A stretch of DNA of 36,383 nucleotides from Fodinibius sp050117475 (GCA_050117475.1 JASFMR010000026.1:1-36383), one strand, 5' to 3'; shown: positions 7,995 to 16,824, counted from the stretch's first letter. Notes: generated by a model from the letters alone, not told the origin. Program-made: numbers and translations.

Positions 7995-8901
7995 ATCCCC
8001 TGGGATGGAACTCCTTGTGAACCTGGTGAAGGAGTGAGCGGTCCACGTGAGTGTAAATTTCAGTCGTAATTATTGAGGAATGCCCAAGCATTTCTTGTAC
8101 GGCTCGCAAGTCGGCACCACCTTCCAGCAGATGGGTGGCAAATGAATGCCTGAAGATGTGTGGATATACATTTTTCTTTATTCCGGCCCGTTCGGCAGCA
8201 TCATTGACGATATTCCAGATGCTCATGCGCGACAATGGGTTGCCGCGCTGGCTCAGGAAGATTTTGTTTTGGGCTTTTTGTGGATTCTTCTTGCTTTGAA
8301 ACTTGGGTCTGACTGTTTCTATATAATGTTCCAGTGCCGTCTGAGCCATTTCACCAACCGGCACAAGCCTTTCCTTGTTTCCTTTACCCAGAACCCGGAT
8401 AAATCCTATTTCAAAAAAGAGGTTGTCGAGTTCGAGATTCACTAACTCACTTACCCGCATGCCGGTAGCATAGAGTGTTTCAAGGATAGCCGCATTCCGT
8501 ATACCGGCGGCGGTCTCGCGATTCGGGATATCTATAATAGCAGAAACCTCTTCCGGGTTGAGAACCTCCGGTAGTTTTTTGGCTTTTTTGGGTAGCTCAA
8601 TGAGTTCGGCAGGGTTGGCTTCGGCCATCCCTTCAACAACAGCAAACTCATGAAAACTACGAACACTTGAGATATTACGTGCAATAGAACTTACGGATAA
8701 GTCCATTGCGGTCAACTCCTCAAGGTATTGTTCGATATGGTTTAATGAGATCCCGCTGAGTTTAGTGATCCGCAGATCCCGGGCAACGAATTTAAGATAT
8801 CGTTCCAGGTCATTTTTGTAGGAGACAACAGAATTTTTTGAAAGACTCTTCTCAAGCCTGATGAATTGCAGATATCGTTGCAGTTCCTTGTTGTAATGCA
8901 T
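7993..8901 (-). CDS. xerD: Site-specific tyrosine recombinase XerD
   Basis: A chromosome-dimer resolution recombinase acting at dif with a XerC partner during cell division. The 302 residues have the usual length, with an N-terminal SAM-like core-binding domain (about 4-90) and a C-terminal catalytic domain (about 112-296). All catalytic residues are visible: Arg149 (ATGMRVSEL), Lys173 (GKGNKE), His248 and Arg251 (HIFRHSFATH), His274 (LGHSS) and the nucleophile Tyr283 (EIYTHVD). The gene starts five bases after the stop of the 7TM-HD phosphodiesterase gene, so it is translated as part of that operon. XerD is preferred over XerC from the general sequence pattern, but the two paralogs are close. 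No phage or integron context argues for a mobile integrase. Confidence 0.88.
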   Translation of the reverse strand: MHYNKELQRYLQFIRLEKSLSKNSVVSYKNDLERYLKFVARDLRITKLSGISLNHIEQYLEELTAMDLSVSSIARNISSVRSFHEFAVVEGMAEANPAELIELPKKAKKLPEVLNPEEVSAIIDIPNRETAAGIRNAAILETLYATGMRVSELVNLELDNLFFEIGFIRVLGKGNKERLVPVGEMAQTALEHYIETVRPKFQSKKNPQKAQNKIFLSQRGNPLSRMSIWNIVNDAAERAGIKKNVYPHIFRHSFATHLLEGGADLRAVQEMLGHSSIITTEIYTHVDRSLLHQVHKEFHPRG

Positions 8902-8906
8902 GAAAA

Positions 8907-11354
8907 TCAGGAATTGTAGTATTCATCTACAGATGGGGGGGCTTCGCGGGAATCGGAATGCTCCGGAACATGCTCTTTGGAATCTTTGGATGGTTTTTGT
9001 TCCAGCTGCTTTTTCGCCTTCTGTTCTTTCTTTTTGTCTTCATCACCCTCCGGATATTCTACCCGACTGTGGTAAATACCCACTAAGATATTCAAGAAGG
9101 TTTCTTTAATGGTTCTTAAGTCCTGAAACGTGAGTGGTGTTTTACTGAGCTGTCCCTCATTTACACGTTCATCGATTATTTTGTCTATTAGATTTTCCAA
9201 TTTTTGAAAATTCGGCTCCTTCATAGCCCGGGATGAAGCTTCAACACAGTCAGCCAGTAATAAGATGCCTGTTTCTTTTGTTTGTGGAAGGGGGCCATCG
9301 TACCTGAAATCCTCCTCACGGATCTCCTTTTTATCGGTATCAGCCTGCTGTTTTGCCTTTTCCCAAAAGAACTTAATCAGGGAAGTGCCGTGGTGGGTTT
9401 TGATAAAGTCGATAACAACTGCCGGTAATCCGTATTCCTCGGCTAATTTAACCCCATTCGATACATGAGCCTTAATGACGAGGGCACTCATACGCGGTTT
9501 AAGCTTATCATGCTCATTATGGTCGGTCTGATTCTCAGTAAAATAGCCGGGATTTTCCATTTTCCCGATATCGTGATACAAACCTCCGACTCTACAGAGC
9601 AGGCTGTTTGCGCGTATAGCTCCGGCCGCCGCCTCAGCCAAATTTGAAACCTGTAAGCTGTGATGGAAAGTCCCCGGGGCTTTTGTCATTAATTGCTTAA
9701 GCAGTGGCAGGTTAGTATCACTTAGCTCTAAAAGGGAGAAGTCGGTTGTTACTTTAAACGTTTTTTCGAAAAGCAGAATAAGTGGATACGTAAAGAGGAT
9801 AAAAATAGCGTTGATTGCGACATAAAATACTTCATTCCCCAATTTACTCCACCCGTTAAAAGTTGTCATGCTAAATCCAAGTATCACAATTGCATAGGAA
9901 ATAAAGACAATGCCCGGCGTAGTAAAGAAAAACTGTGATCTTTTTTTGATGTCGCGAACAGAAAATAATCCAAGGCTACAGGCAATGGTTGTTGCAGTTG
10001 CGTATTCGAAGTTGTTGGCATTGATGAGCCCTGTCAGTAAGGCCAGCGTTATTGTCGACATCAACCCTACACGGGAATCGAAGATAATGGTTAAAATAAT
10101 TGGAGCGACGGCAACCGGAACTATATAGGGAGAAATATCCAGCTGGTAAACGATTGAGCTTGCTACGCAGATAATAGTGAGGGCGAGCAGCACAAGTAAC
10201 AGCATTGAGTTGTTGACAAATATATAGCGCCGGTATAAATACAAGTAAAAGAAGAATATGGTAAGAATCGCGATTATAGCAAGGATATCCCCACCATATC
10301 GCAGCCACCGTTCCAGAGCAGAGGCTTTTTGGGCTCGGGCTTCAGCAAGACTTTGCAGCATATTATATTTTTCCGGGGTAACAATGTCTCCCCGACGGAT
10401 AATAACTTGTCCCTGGGCTACTGCCCCTTTGGTTTTGGAAATGTCAGCCATTGACTCATTAATGCGAGCCTGGGTTTCTTTTTCATTGTAGTTCAGGTTA
10501 GGCTGTATCACTTGTCTGAAAATTTCCGTACCAATATCTGCTATCTCTTCATAAAAATTGCGGGACAGACGATATTTGGCGTATTCTTTGGCTTCGGAAA
10601 GATCCCGGACATTTGCCAAGTTAAGAGTCTGTTCGGTTCTGTTTTTAAGATCTCGGACAGTGATTTCATCGGTTGCCAACTCGTTTTTACTGATGCTGAT
10701 AATGCCGTCATTGAGCATGGCCGTAATGAGATCCTGTAGCTGTTTTCTTAAATTAGCGGCTGCAAACTCGTCGTTCGAACTTCTGTTTGCAGGACCAGTT
10801 TGTCCTTGTATTGCCTGATAATTCTCCATCAGGGTTTTCCATGCGCTGTCTGACAGGATAATGGGGGACCCTGCTTTAAGCTGGCTAAACCGCAAACTGT
10901 CACGTCCACTATTTTGGTTCTCTTGTCTTTTTGACTGTTGCCATTTTTCATAGCTTGTCTTAAGCGTTTGTAGGCTTTGGAAAAGGGAATCCAGTTTAGA
11001 CTGAATATTTACCTGTGCACTATGGTCCAAGTGAAAAATGGGAGGGGTTGATTCACGGATTCGGTTCTGTTCCCGGTTAATCTCTTCCGGGCTCTTTTGA
11101 ATAGCATAGGTGAAAGGTGCGGTTAGATCATCCGATCGCCAAGGCTCACCGACGTTATAGTTGATTGGTTCTCTAATCGAGCTCTGTGGAATCGAAAGGA
11201 TTAAGACACCCACAAATCCAACCAGTATAAGTATGCGGATATAAAAATTATGCTTTAGAGAAGAAGCCTCTTCCTGCTTTTTCTTCTTCTCACCGATCAC
11301 TGGTACTCCCTGACGTTTCTTGGGAGCCAAACCCAATTTTTCGAGGATACTCAT
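8907..11354 (-). CDS. pgpH: 7TM receptor / HD-domain phosphohydrolase, probable c-di-AMP phosphodiesterase
   Basis: A membrane phosphodiesterase of the 7TMR-HDED family (PgpH/YqfF type); characterised members hydrolyse cyclic di-AMP. The 815 residues run as follows: a short cytoplasmic N terminus with a basic stretch, a first membrane helix (about 39-56), an extracytoplasmic 7TMR-HDED sensor domain (about 65-345), seven closely spaced membrane helices (about 355-530), and a cytoplasmic HD domain. Metal ligands are visible as His564/His565, His594-Asp595 (LYHDIGK) and Asp702 (ADCVEA). The last 45 residues are a charged, probably disordered tail rich in Lys, Glu and Ser. The gene lies 121 bases after ligA, with a possible own promoter, and just before xerD. 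The substrate is inferred from the family. Confidence 0.85.
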   Translation of the reverse strand: MSILEKLGLAPKKRQGVPVIGEKKKKQEEASSLKHNFYIRILILVGFVGVLILSIPQSSIREPINYNVGEPWRSDDLTAPFTYAIQKSPEEINREQNRIRESTPPIFHLDHSAQVNIQSKLDSLFQSLQTLKTSYEKWQQSKRQENQNSGRDSLRFSQLKAGSPIILSDSAWKTLMENYQAIQGQTGPANRSSNDEFAAANLRKQLQDLITAMLNDGIISISKNELATDEITVRDLKNRTEQTLNLANVRDLSEAKEYAKYRLSRNFYEEIADIGTEIFRQVIQPNLNYNEKETQARINESMADISKTKGAVAQGQVIIRRGDIVTPEKYNMLQSLAEARAQKASALERWLRYGGDILAIIAILTIFFFYLYLYRRYIFVNNSMLLLVLLALTIICVASSIVYQLDISPYIVPVAVAPIILTIIFDSRVGLMSTITLALLTGLINANNFEYATATTIACSLGLFSVRDIKKRSQFFFTTPGIVFISYAIVILGFSMTTFNGWSKLGNEVFYVAINAIFILFTYPLILLFEKTFKVTTDFSLLELSDTNLPLLKQLMTKAPGTFHHSLQVSNLAEAAAGAIRANSLLCRVGGLYHDIGKMENPGYFTENQTDHNEHDKLKPRMSALVIKAHVSNGVKLAEEYGLPAVVIDFIKTHHGTSLIKFFWEKAKQQADTDKKEIREEDFRYDGPLPQTKETGILLLADCVEASSRAMKEPNFQKLENLIDKIIDERVNEGQLSKTPLTFQDLRTIKETFLNILVGIYHSRVEYPEGDEDKKKEQKAKKQLEQKPSKDSKEHVPEHSDSREAPPSVDEYYNS

Positions 11355-11370
11355 AATAAAAATTAGAGTC

Positions 11371-11385
11371 TGCCTTTTTCAGGCA
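11371..11385 (-). other. Small hairpin in the leader of the 7TM-HD gene
   Basis: TGCCT (11371-11375) pairs with AGGCA (11381-11385) across a five-base loop, 16 bases upstream of the ATG. On the minus strand a T-rich stretch follows after eight bases. It could be a weak attenuator-like terminator between ligA and this gene, or simply a leader stem. Confidence 0.3.
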
Positions 11386-11419
11386 TTATGTTGTTTTGAT
11401 AAGATAATTCGATTATGAA

Positions 11420-11448
11420 ATTATACCAACCCATAATCATATTACCAA
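11420..11448 (-). promoter_or_regulatory. Candidate housekeeping promoter for the 7TM-HD gene
   Basis: The minus strand reads TTGGTA (11448-11443), then exactly 17 bases, then TATAAT (11425-11420), about 65 bases upstream of the start codon and inside the 121-base gap after ligA. The spacing and -10 hexamer fit a classical sigma-70-like promoter rather than the Bacteroidota -33/-7 type. The region is AT-rich, which raises the chance of a random match. Confidence 0.35.
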
Positions 11449-11475
11449 ACTATTGTATATTGTTATTATAAAGTC

Positions 11476-13473
11476 TTACTCACCGATTAGTTCTAGAAAT
11501 TCATCCTGGTTTATAATAGGTATGTTCAACTCTTGAGCTTTGTCATATTTTTTTCCTGGTGAATCTCCTGCCAATACATAATCGGTGTTATTGCTTACCG
11601 ATGAGCTTGTAGTACCTCCATGTTTTTCTATCAATTCTGTGGCATCTTTACGTGTTAACGAAGGTAAGCTGCCCGTTAGTACGATTTTTTTCCCTTCCAG
11701 TTTTTGGGAGGCCTGCTCTTTTTCTTCCATTTCGAAGGTAAGTCCATGGTTGCGAAGGGATGAAACGATTTGTTGATTATGTTCCTTGTCAAAAAAAGTT
11801 ACGACCGATTCCGCAATTTTAGGTCCTATGGATTCAACCTCGCTAATTGATTCTTTATCAGCTCTCATTAATGCCCCCATACTTCGGAAAGCCGTAGCCA
11901 AATCCCGGGCCACGGTTTTTCCGACAAAACGAATTCCGAGTGCATAGATTAATCGGTCCAAAGAACGTTTCTTGCTTGATTGAATAGCATCCAGCAAATT
12001 TTGAGCGCTTTTCTTGGCCATACGCTCCAGGGGAAGCAACTGTTCTTTCTTGAGGTCATACAAATCAGAATAGTTACTTATCAGGCCCGCCGTAACCAGT
12101 TGATCTACAACTGCTTCGCCGAGTCCTTCGATATCCATCGCATCCCGGGAAGCAAAATGTTCTATCCGTTGGCGAATTTGAGGTGGACATTCCGGGTTGA
12201 TACAGCGCCAATCGACATCTTCTCCCAGTTTAACCAGCTCTTCATCACAGGCTGGACAGCTTTTCGGCATCTCGAATCTGGGCCCACGGTCTTTACGATC
12301 GGGATTTACAACGCTGACAACCTGAGGAATTATTTCACCGGCTTTCTCAACAATAACTTGATCGCCAGCTCTAATATCTTTGCGATGTATCTCATCTTCA
12401 TTGTGCAGGGAAGCTCTCTTTACGGTAGTTCCAGCCAATTCTATGGCTTCCAATTCAGCTACCGGGGTAATTTTCCCCAGCCGCCCAACTTGCAACGTAA
12501 TACCCTCGATGGTAGTAACAGCTTGTTCAGCAGCAAATTTATAGGCGATAGCCCAGCGCGGTGCTTTTGAAGTGGTACCCAGCAGTTCTCTGAATTTATC
12601 CTCGTTCACTTTAACCACAACCCCGTCAGTTTCAAAGGGTAAATGATGGCGGAGTTCTTTCCATTTTGCAATTTGTGAATGTACTTCGGTTATATCTCTG
12701 CATTTTTTGAAGTGATCGCATACAGGAAGGCCATACTTGGAGAGTAGCTCCATTTTCTCAAATTGGGTGAGGGTATCCTGTTCTCCATCCACAATTAAAT
12801 CGAAACTGAAAAACCGGAGGGGACGCCGTGCCACTTCTCTCGGGTCTTGCATTTTTAGTGATCCCGCCGTCGAATTCCTCGGATTTGCAAAGGTATTAAG
12901 CCCTTGTTCATCGCGGTGTTCATTCATACGCATAAAGGCTTCACGCTCCATATAAGCCTCTCCTCGTACTTCAACGATATCGGGGTAACTGTTTGATAAT
13001 TGAAGCGGTATATCCTTGATTGTTTTAACATTTTGAGTGATATCGTCACCCCTTTCCCCGTCACCCCTTGTAGCTCCCAGTACCAGCTCACCATTTTCAT
13101 ATCGGAGTCTGAGGGCAATACCATCAAATTTGAGTTCAATGAGGTAGGTAAAATCCGTATGTCCGATAAGCTCCTGTACCCTGCGATCGAAGTCAGTGAG
13201 CTCTTCTTCATTGTAGGTATTATCGAGGCTCAACAAGGGTATGGGGTGTTCGACAGTCTCAAATTCGCTGCTGGGCTCGCCGCCCACACGTTGCGTGGGA
13301 GAAGCAGGATCCTGAAGATCGAACTGATCTTCAAGCCTTTTTAATTCCTCAAGATAATCGTCGAACGCCTTATCAGAGATGAACGGCTGGGCCTCTTGAT
13401 AGTAAGCTTTATTTGCTTTGTTCAACAGATCGCGCAGTTTCTCTACGCGTTTTGTCGCCTGTTTTTTGTTCAT
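11476..13473 (-). CDS. ligA: NAD+-dependent DNA ligase LigA
   Basis: Seals nicks in replication and repair using NAD+. The 665 residues are full length and show the standard order. Domain Ia (about 1-65) is followed by the adenylation domain with the AMP-accepting Lys115 in ELKFDG. The OB fold comes next, then a four-cysteine zinc site (Cys406, Cys409, Cys424, Cys429), a helix-hairpin-helix region (about 440-585) and a C-terminal BRCT domain (about 588-665, GKKIVLTGSLPS...). The KFDG variant of the usual KLDG motif is conservative. It starts 19 bases after rodZ, so it is in the same transcript. This is the essential housekeeping ligase. Confidence 0.97.
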   Translation of the reverse strand: MNKKQATKRVEKLRDLLNKANKAYYQEAQPFISDKAFDDYLEELKRLEDQFDLQDPASPTQRVGGEPSSEFETVEHPIPLLSLDNTYNEEELTDFDRRVQELIGHTDFTYLIELKFDGIALRLRYENGELVLGATRGDGERGDDITQNVKTIKDIPLQLSNSYPDIVEVRGEAYMEREAFMRMNEHRDEQGLNTFANPRNSTAGSLKMQDPREVARRPLRFFSFDLIVDGEQDTLTQFEKMELLSKYGLPVCDHFKKCRDITEVHSQIAKWKELRHHLPFETDGVVVKVNEDKFRELLGTTSKAPRWAIAYKFAAEQAVTTIEGITLQVGRLGKITPVAELEAIELAGTTVKRASLHNEDEIHRKDIRAGDQVIVEKAGEIIPQVVSVVNPDRKDRGPRFEMPKSCPACDEELVKLGEDVDWRCINPECPPQIRQRIEHFASRDAMDIEGLGEAVVDQLVTAGLISNYSDLYDLKKEQLLPLERMAKKSAQNLLDAIQSSKKRSLDRLIYALGIRFVGKTVARDLATAFRSMGALMRADKESISEVESIGPKIAESVVTFFDKEHNQQIVSSLRNHGLTFEMEEKEQASQKLEGKKIVLTGSLPSLTRKDATELIEKHGGTTSSSVSNNTDYVLAGDSPGKKYDKAQELNIPIINQDEFLELIGE

Positions 13474-13492
13474 TGTAAAAACGAAAATTCGA

Positions 13493-14599
13493 TCAATTAA
13501 AAGTTGGTCGTTGTTTTATAATGGTAGGGGGAGGGGCAGCAATTCCCAAAGAGTCAGGGGGCGTTTGTAGCCATTTCGGATCACCCTCAAAAAATGAGCG
13601 GTGGATCTCCAGGAGACGTGTATCAGGATTGTAAAACTGTTCTCTGAAATTTTGTACGAGATGCCCATTCATCAACAGCACCATTCGGCTAAACTGTCCC
13701 CGAATACGCACTTCATTCACAAAATTAAACCGCAATGCACTTCCCTGTTCAATCCAATAGGGATTTATGTTGTCCATAATATCGGTATATACCCTCACAG
13801 GTTCCAGCTTCCCGTAAGCGGCATAAACAACAAGGCTGAGTGTGTCCGGAAGGGTATCACTAATCTGATTATTGCCCGTGCTTTGAGCATTTTCTGCAAG
13901 TTGGGTACTATCTTCAGCAGCCGGTGGCACGAGCTGTAGTTGAATGGAATCTGATGATGCGTTAGATGAGGCGGCATCTTTTTGAGCCTGCGATGATATC
14001 GGTGTGGGAGATCCTGCGTCATAAAAATAAAAGAAGGTTCCGGCGGCAGCGATCAGTAGCATTACAATTGCACCCATCCAAACTTTGGATTGAGTTGTTT
14101 TCAAGGGTTGGAAGCGGCGCCCCATATCCGCCCAGTCAACAGAGCCAACCTCTGGGGGTTTTTGGCTCGGCCCAGTGGTCTCTTTTGGCTTTGAAAAAGT
14201 ATTTGAATCTATATGGCTTGAAACCGGCGAATGGGCTTTTACTTCTTCATCACTGTCGGGTTCATCACTTTCGGTTGTTTCTTCTGAATGTTGGTTATCA
14301 CTATTGAATATCTCTTTTTCCGACTCTATTGATTCTTTCCTGAGCGAACCGGCATAGGCCCCTTTGTCCTGTTTGTTCAGGGCAAAAATAATGTCTCTTT
14401 CATCAATAGAAAGCACCTTGGCATAACTTCGGACATAGCTTCGAATATAGGTTTTATTCTCCTCGTAGTCTGAGAAAATTGAACCGTTTTCTATGGCTTC
14501 GATGAGGTTTTTGGGAATTTTTGTTGCCTCATGAATATCATCGATAGTTAAGTTCTTCTCCTTGCGGATGCTGGCTAGATCATTTCCTAGTGATGCCAT
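13493..14599 (-). CDS. rodZ: RodZ-like cytoskeletal/HTH membrane protein
   Basis: A bitopic inner-membrane protein of the RodZ family, which links MreB filaments to the wall-elongation machinery. The 368 residues contain an N-terminal helix-turn-helix of the HTH_25 type (about 4-73, LASIRKEKNLTIDDIHEATK), then an acidic, Ser/Pro-rich cytoplasmic linker (about 85-165). A single membrane helix follows (about 173-193, VWMGAIVMLLIAAAGTFFYF), then a periplasmic low-complexity linker and a C-terminal DUF4115-like beta domain (about 253-348). It heads the probable operon with ligA, the 7TM-HD gene and xerD, and has a TAnnTTTG element 57 bases upstream. RodZ homologs in this lineage are often annotated only as 'helix-turn-helix domain-containing protein'; the TM plus DUF4115 layout favours RodZ over a DNA-binding regulator. 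Confidence 0.82.
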   Translation of the reverse strand: MASLGNDLASIRKEKNLTIDDIHEATKIPKNLIEAIENGSIFSDYEENKTYIRSYVRSYAKVLSIDERDIIFALNKQDKGAYAGSLRKESIESEKEIFNSDNQHSEETTESDEPDSDEEVKAHSPVSSHIDSNTFSKPKETTGPSQKPPEVGSVDWADMGRRFQPLKTTQSKVWMGAIVMLLIAAAGTFFYFYDAGSPTPISSQAQKDAASSNASSDSIQLQLVPPAAEDSTQLAENAQSTGNNQISDTLPDTLSLVVYAAYGKLEPVRVYTDIMDNINPYWIEQGSALRFNFVNEVRIRGQFSRMVLLMNGHLVQNFREQFYNPDTRLLEIHRSFFEGDPKWLQTPPDSLGIAAPPPTIIKQRPTFN

Positions 14600-14655
14600 A
14601 GATGATTTATCAGTTTTAAAGTAATCAGGAGCATTTTATGCACCGTAAATCTAAA

Positions 14656-14663
14656 CAAATATA
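14656..14663 (-). promoter_or_regulatory. Candidate -7 element (TAnnTTTG type) for rodZ
   Basis: The minus strand reads TATATTTG, a full consensus match, 57 bases upstream of the rodZ start. It would drive the rodZ-ligA-7TM-HD-xerD transcript. No good -33 TTG is seen at the usual spacing. Confidence 0.4.
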
Positions 14664-14696
14664 GTGGTCGGCAAAAATTTTTTGCTCTATTGGGAA

Positions 14697-14733
14697 ATTT
14701 GTAAGGATCCAAGTTAGCGGAGGTCTTACAAAT
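14697..14733. repeat. Spaced perfect inverted repeat between rodZ and comF
   Basis: ATTTGTAAG (14697-14705) and CTTACAAAT (14725-14733) are exact reverse complements separated by 19 bases. Centre-to-centre spacing is 28 bases, and the pair lies in the 190-base divergent region between two operons. It is upstream of the comF start and beyond the rodZ -7 element. It could be a two-site operator or a long-looped hairpin. It is not a terminator, since no T-run follows. Confidence 0.5.
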
Positions 14734-14791
14734 ACAAGAGAACAAGTAACTCGATTGTCACAAATAAGTGAACGTGGGAACATTTATTCAG

Positions 14792-15496
14792 ATGGTCAAA
14801 AATATTAAACGCGGCGTGTCTCAGATTGTTTTTCCGAATGTTTGTGTATGTTGCGGTAGGGAAAATACGCAGGAAGAACGTCAAATTTGCAGCTTTTGTC
14901 TTGAGAAAAGGTTTGAAGACGCCAACCCTGCTAATCACAGAGTATCCAGCGATACGCTGTTACCGGAGGGGGTTTTGGTTCAGCACGCTTTGTGGAAGTT
15001 TGACAAAGGCGGGAGTTTGCAGAATTTACTGCATCAACTGAAATACGAATATTTGACAACTATTGGCGTTGATTTGGGCAGGAAACTCGGCCATAGAGTA
15101 AAAAAGCATCCAATACTTAATAAAGTGTTAAATGACAAAGAGGTAGTCATCCTGCCCGTCCCTTTGCATTATCTTAAGTACCGTTTTCGGGGATTTAATC
15201 AGGCCTTCAAAGTGGCAAAAGGATTTCGGGAGGTTTGGAAGCATATACCTATTTGTGGAATAAAAGATGTTGCCAGGACCAAAAATACGCACACCCAAAC
15301 TGGTTTCTCATTGGAAAGAAGGCGTCAAAATATAAAAGAGGCTTTCCGCGTAAACAATGAGGAGGCTGTTGCAGAGAAGCATGTTGTCATAATTGATGAT
15401 GTTTTTACAACCGGTGCAACAACATTTGAGCTGGCTCAGACAATTCAGAAAGCGAATTCCGGCCCTGTTGTGATTCTTACTATAGCCCAGGCTTAA
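14792..15496 (+). CDS. comF: ComF family phosphoribosyltransferase-like protein
   Basis: The ComF/GntX family couples an N-terminal zinc finger to a type I phosphoribosyltransferase fold and is tied to natural transformation in several bacteria. From the ATG at 14792 the protein has 234 residues. A CxxC...CxxC zinc knuckle is made by Cys18, Cys21, Cys33 and Cys36, and the PRPP-loop signature VVIIDDVFTTGAT lies near residues 200-212. The segment RTKNTHTQTGFSLERRRQN is the typical ComF basic motif. An in-frame GTG at 14768 would add eight residues, but the ATG gives the usual family N terminus (a short amphipathic stretch before the first cysteine). No other competence gene is nearby. It reads away from rodZ across a region with a spaced inverted repeat. 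Confidence 0.88.
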   Translation: MVKNIKRGVSQIVFPNVCVCCGRENTQEERQICSFCLEKRFEDANPANHRVSSDTLLPEGVLVQHALWKFDKGGSLQNLLHQLKYEYLTTIGVDLGRKLGHRVKKHPILNKVLNDKEVVILPVPLHYLKYRFRGFNQAFKVAKGFREVWKHIPICGIKDVARTKNTHTQTGFSLERRRQNIKEAFRVNNEEAVAEKHVVIIDDVFTTGATTFELAQTIQKANSGPVVILTIAQA

Positions 15497-15550
15497 TTTT
15501 TGGCAATCATAAAATTCATTTTTTGCAAAAAGAAAGATATTTTTAGGGCT

Positions 15551-16186
15551 ATGAAAACACCTACAGGATCACAAGACTTATACCTTGAAACGCAGATGGG
15601 CATTATAACCCGGTATGGGGATTGGTTTCACACGACCTCTAAGCATATCGAGGAATTTGTGCCCGGCCTGCTTGATAAACGTTCGCTCGACGAATTGGTG
15701 GAAGAAGCCAACGCCTGGGTACGCAGTGCCGACAGCCTGGCAATGACTATATTGCTAGTCTTGTTGCTGTTTGTTCATCCGATATTAGCTGCGACAATCA
15801 CCGTCGCTTTTCATTTTTTCTGGTATCGTTCTAAAAGTGCATTTGTCACCATTTATTTGGGTAAATTGTTAAAGTTATTAAATACCGACGGCTACTTGTT
15901 GGTTACCTCTCTGGTTATAATAAGTGCCCTTGGCATGGGTGGACAGTATTTGGCTGCCGTAATCGGACTTCTTTTCTTTTTTGTGATGAAACTCGGCCTG
16001 CTCAAGCGTTTGTGGGACAAAATTGATAAAGGGGTCGAGAAAGAACTTACCCTCAACGACCGGGTCTTTAAGATGATATTACTCAAATACGGCATGTACT
16101 ACAATTTAGCACCTGCGGAAGTCCAAAAGATGGAAAGCAAGTTCCAGGAACTGGCAACCAGCAGAAAGGCAAGAAATTCAAAATAG
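15551..16186 (+). CDS. Unknown membrane protein with about four hydrophobic segments
   Basis: I do not recognise this 211-residue protein. From ATG 15551 (a TTG at 15500 in the same frame would add 17 residues) it starts with a soluble, acidic N-terminal region of about 75 residues. Two hydrophobic blocks follow: about 78-107 (MTILLVLLLFVHPILAATIT) and about 130-172 (YLLVTSLVIISALGMGGQYL, then AAVIGLLFFFVMKLGLLKRL), each long enough for one or two helices. It ends with a charged cytoplasmic tail. There is no signal peptide, no conserved catalytic motif and no cysteine cluster. Its stop overlaps the GTG of the following phosphatase gene by one base, so the two are translationally coupled and may work together. 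Confidence 0.75.
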   Translation: MKTPTGSQDLYLETQMGIITRYGDWFHTTSKHIEEFVPGLLDKRSLDELVEEANAWVRSADSLAMTILLVLLLFVHPILAATITVAFHFFWYRSKSAFVTIYLGKLLKLLNTDGYLLVTSLVIISALGMGGQYLAAVIGLLFFFVMKLGLLKRLWDKIDKGVEKELTLNDRVFKMILLKYGMYYNLAPAEVQKMESKFQELATSRKARNSK

Positions 16187-16824
16187 TGAAATCAACGAAT
16201 ATTTATTTGGCTCGACATGGTGAAACCGAATATAACCGGCTTAATCAGATTCAGGGCCGCGGGATTGATGCTTCACTCAATAAAACGGGGTTACGCCAGG
16301 CACAGGCAATTGCTGAGTACTTGAAAGGAACCAAGATCGACAAAATATTCAGCAGCAGCCTAAAGCGATCACGTGAGACTGCCCGGATTGTAGCCGGGGC
16401 ACATAACCTTGATCTGGTTTCCCATTCAGATTTAGATGAGATGAATTTCGGTGTTTTAGAGGGGCGTACATTATCAGAAATAAAAATGCAACTGCAGGAC
16501 TTGCATGAGCATTGGAAATCCGGAAACATCGATTATGCCCTGGAAAGAGGGGAAAGTCCGCGAGCAGTTTTGGAGCGGGCCTCCGGACGAATAAAATCGA
16601 TTTTGGAGGAACACCCGAAGGCCAATTTATTGTTCGTTCTGCACGGACGGCTGATTCGTATTTTATTGGCTCACTGGCTGCAATTCGGCTTGTCTTCTAT
16701 GGATCGTGTGAAACATAGCAATGGGGCTCTTTATCACATCCGGTGGGACGGCAAAAATTTTGAGCCGGTTTACCTTCATTGTACCGAACATTTGGAGCTG
16801 GAGATAAATAGTCAAAACTTATAA
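16186..16824 (+). CDS. Histidine phosphatase family protein (phosphoglycerate-mutase-like)
   Basis: A branch-1 histidine phosphatase of 212 residues. The phosphohistidine motif LARHGETEYN places the nucleophile at His11. Arg61 (SLKRSRETA), Glu85 (LDEMNFGVLEGRT) and the second active-site histidine His153 (FVLHGRLIRIL) complete the site. The motif sits so close to the N terminus that the GTG at 16186, overlapping the previous TAG by one base, must be near the true start. Substrates in this family range from alpha-ribazole phosphate (CobC) and phosphoglycerate to sugar and nucleotide phosphates. The sequence alone does not decide, and no cobalamin-loop genes flank it. Coupling to an unknown membrane protein is the only context clue. 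Confidence 0.88.
   Translation: MKSTNIYLARHGETEYNRLNQIQGRGIDASLNKTGLRQAQAIAEYLKGTKIDKIFSSSLKRSRETARIVAGAHNLDLVSHSDLDEMNFGVLEGRTLSEIKMQLQDLHEHWKSGNIDYALERGESPRAVLERASGRIKSILEEHPKANLLFVLHGRLIRILLAHWLQFGLSSMDRVKHSNGALYHIRWDGKNFEPVYLHCTEHLELEINSQNL

Noticed and set aside
7993..8901. Tyrosine recombinase as a sign of an integrated mobile element
   Set aside because: Its length, motifs and operon position fit housekeeping XerD; there are no attachment repeats, phage genes or composition change nearby.
11980..12570. A long open frame on the plus strand opposite ligA (196 codons)
   Set aside because: It lies fully inside the conserved ligA coding region, has no recognisable motif, and looks like a by-product of ligA codon use.
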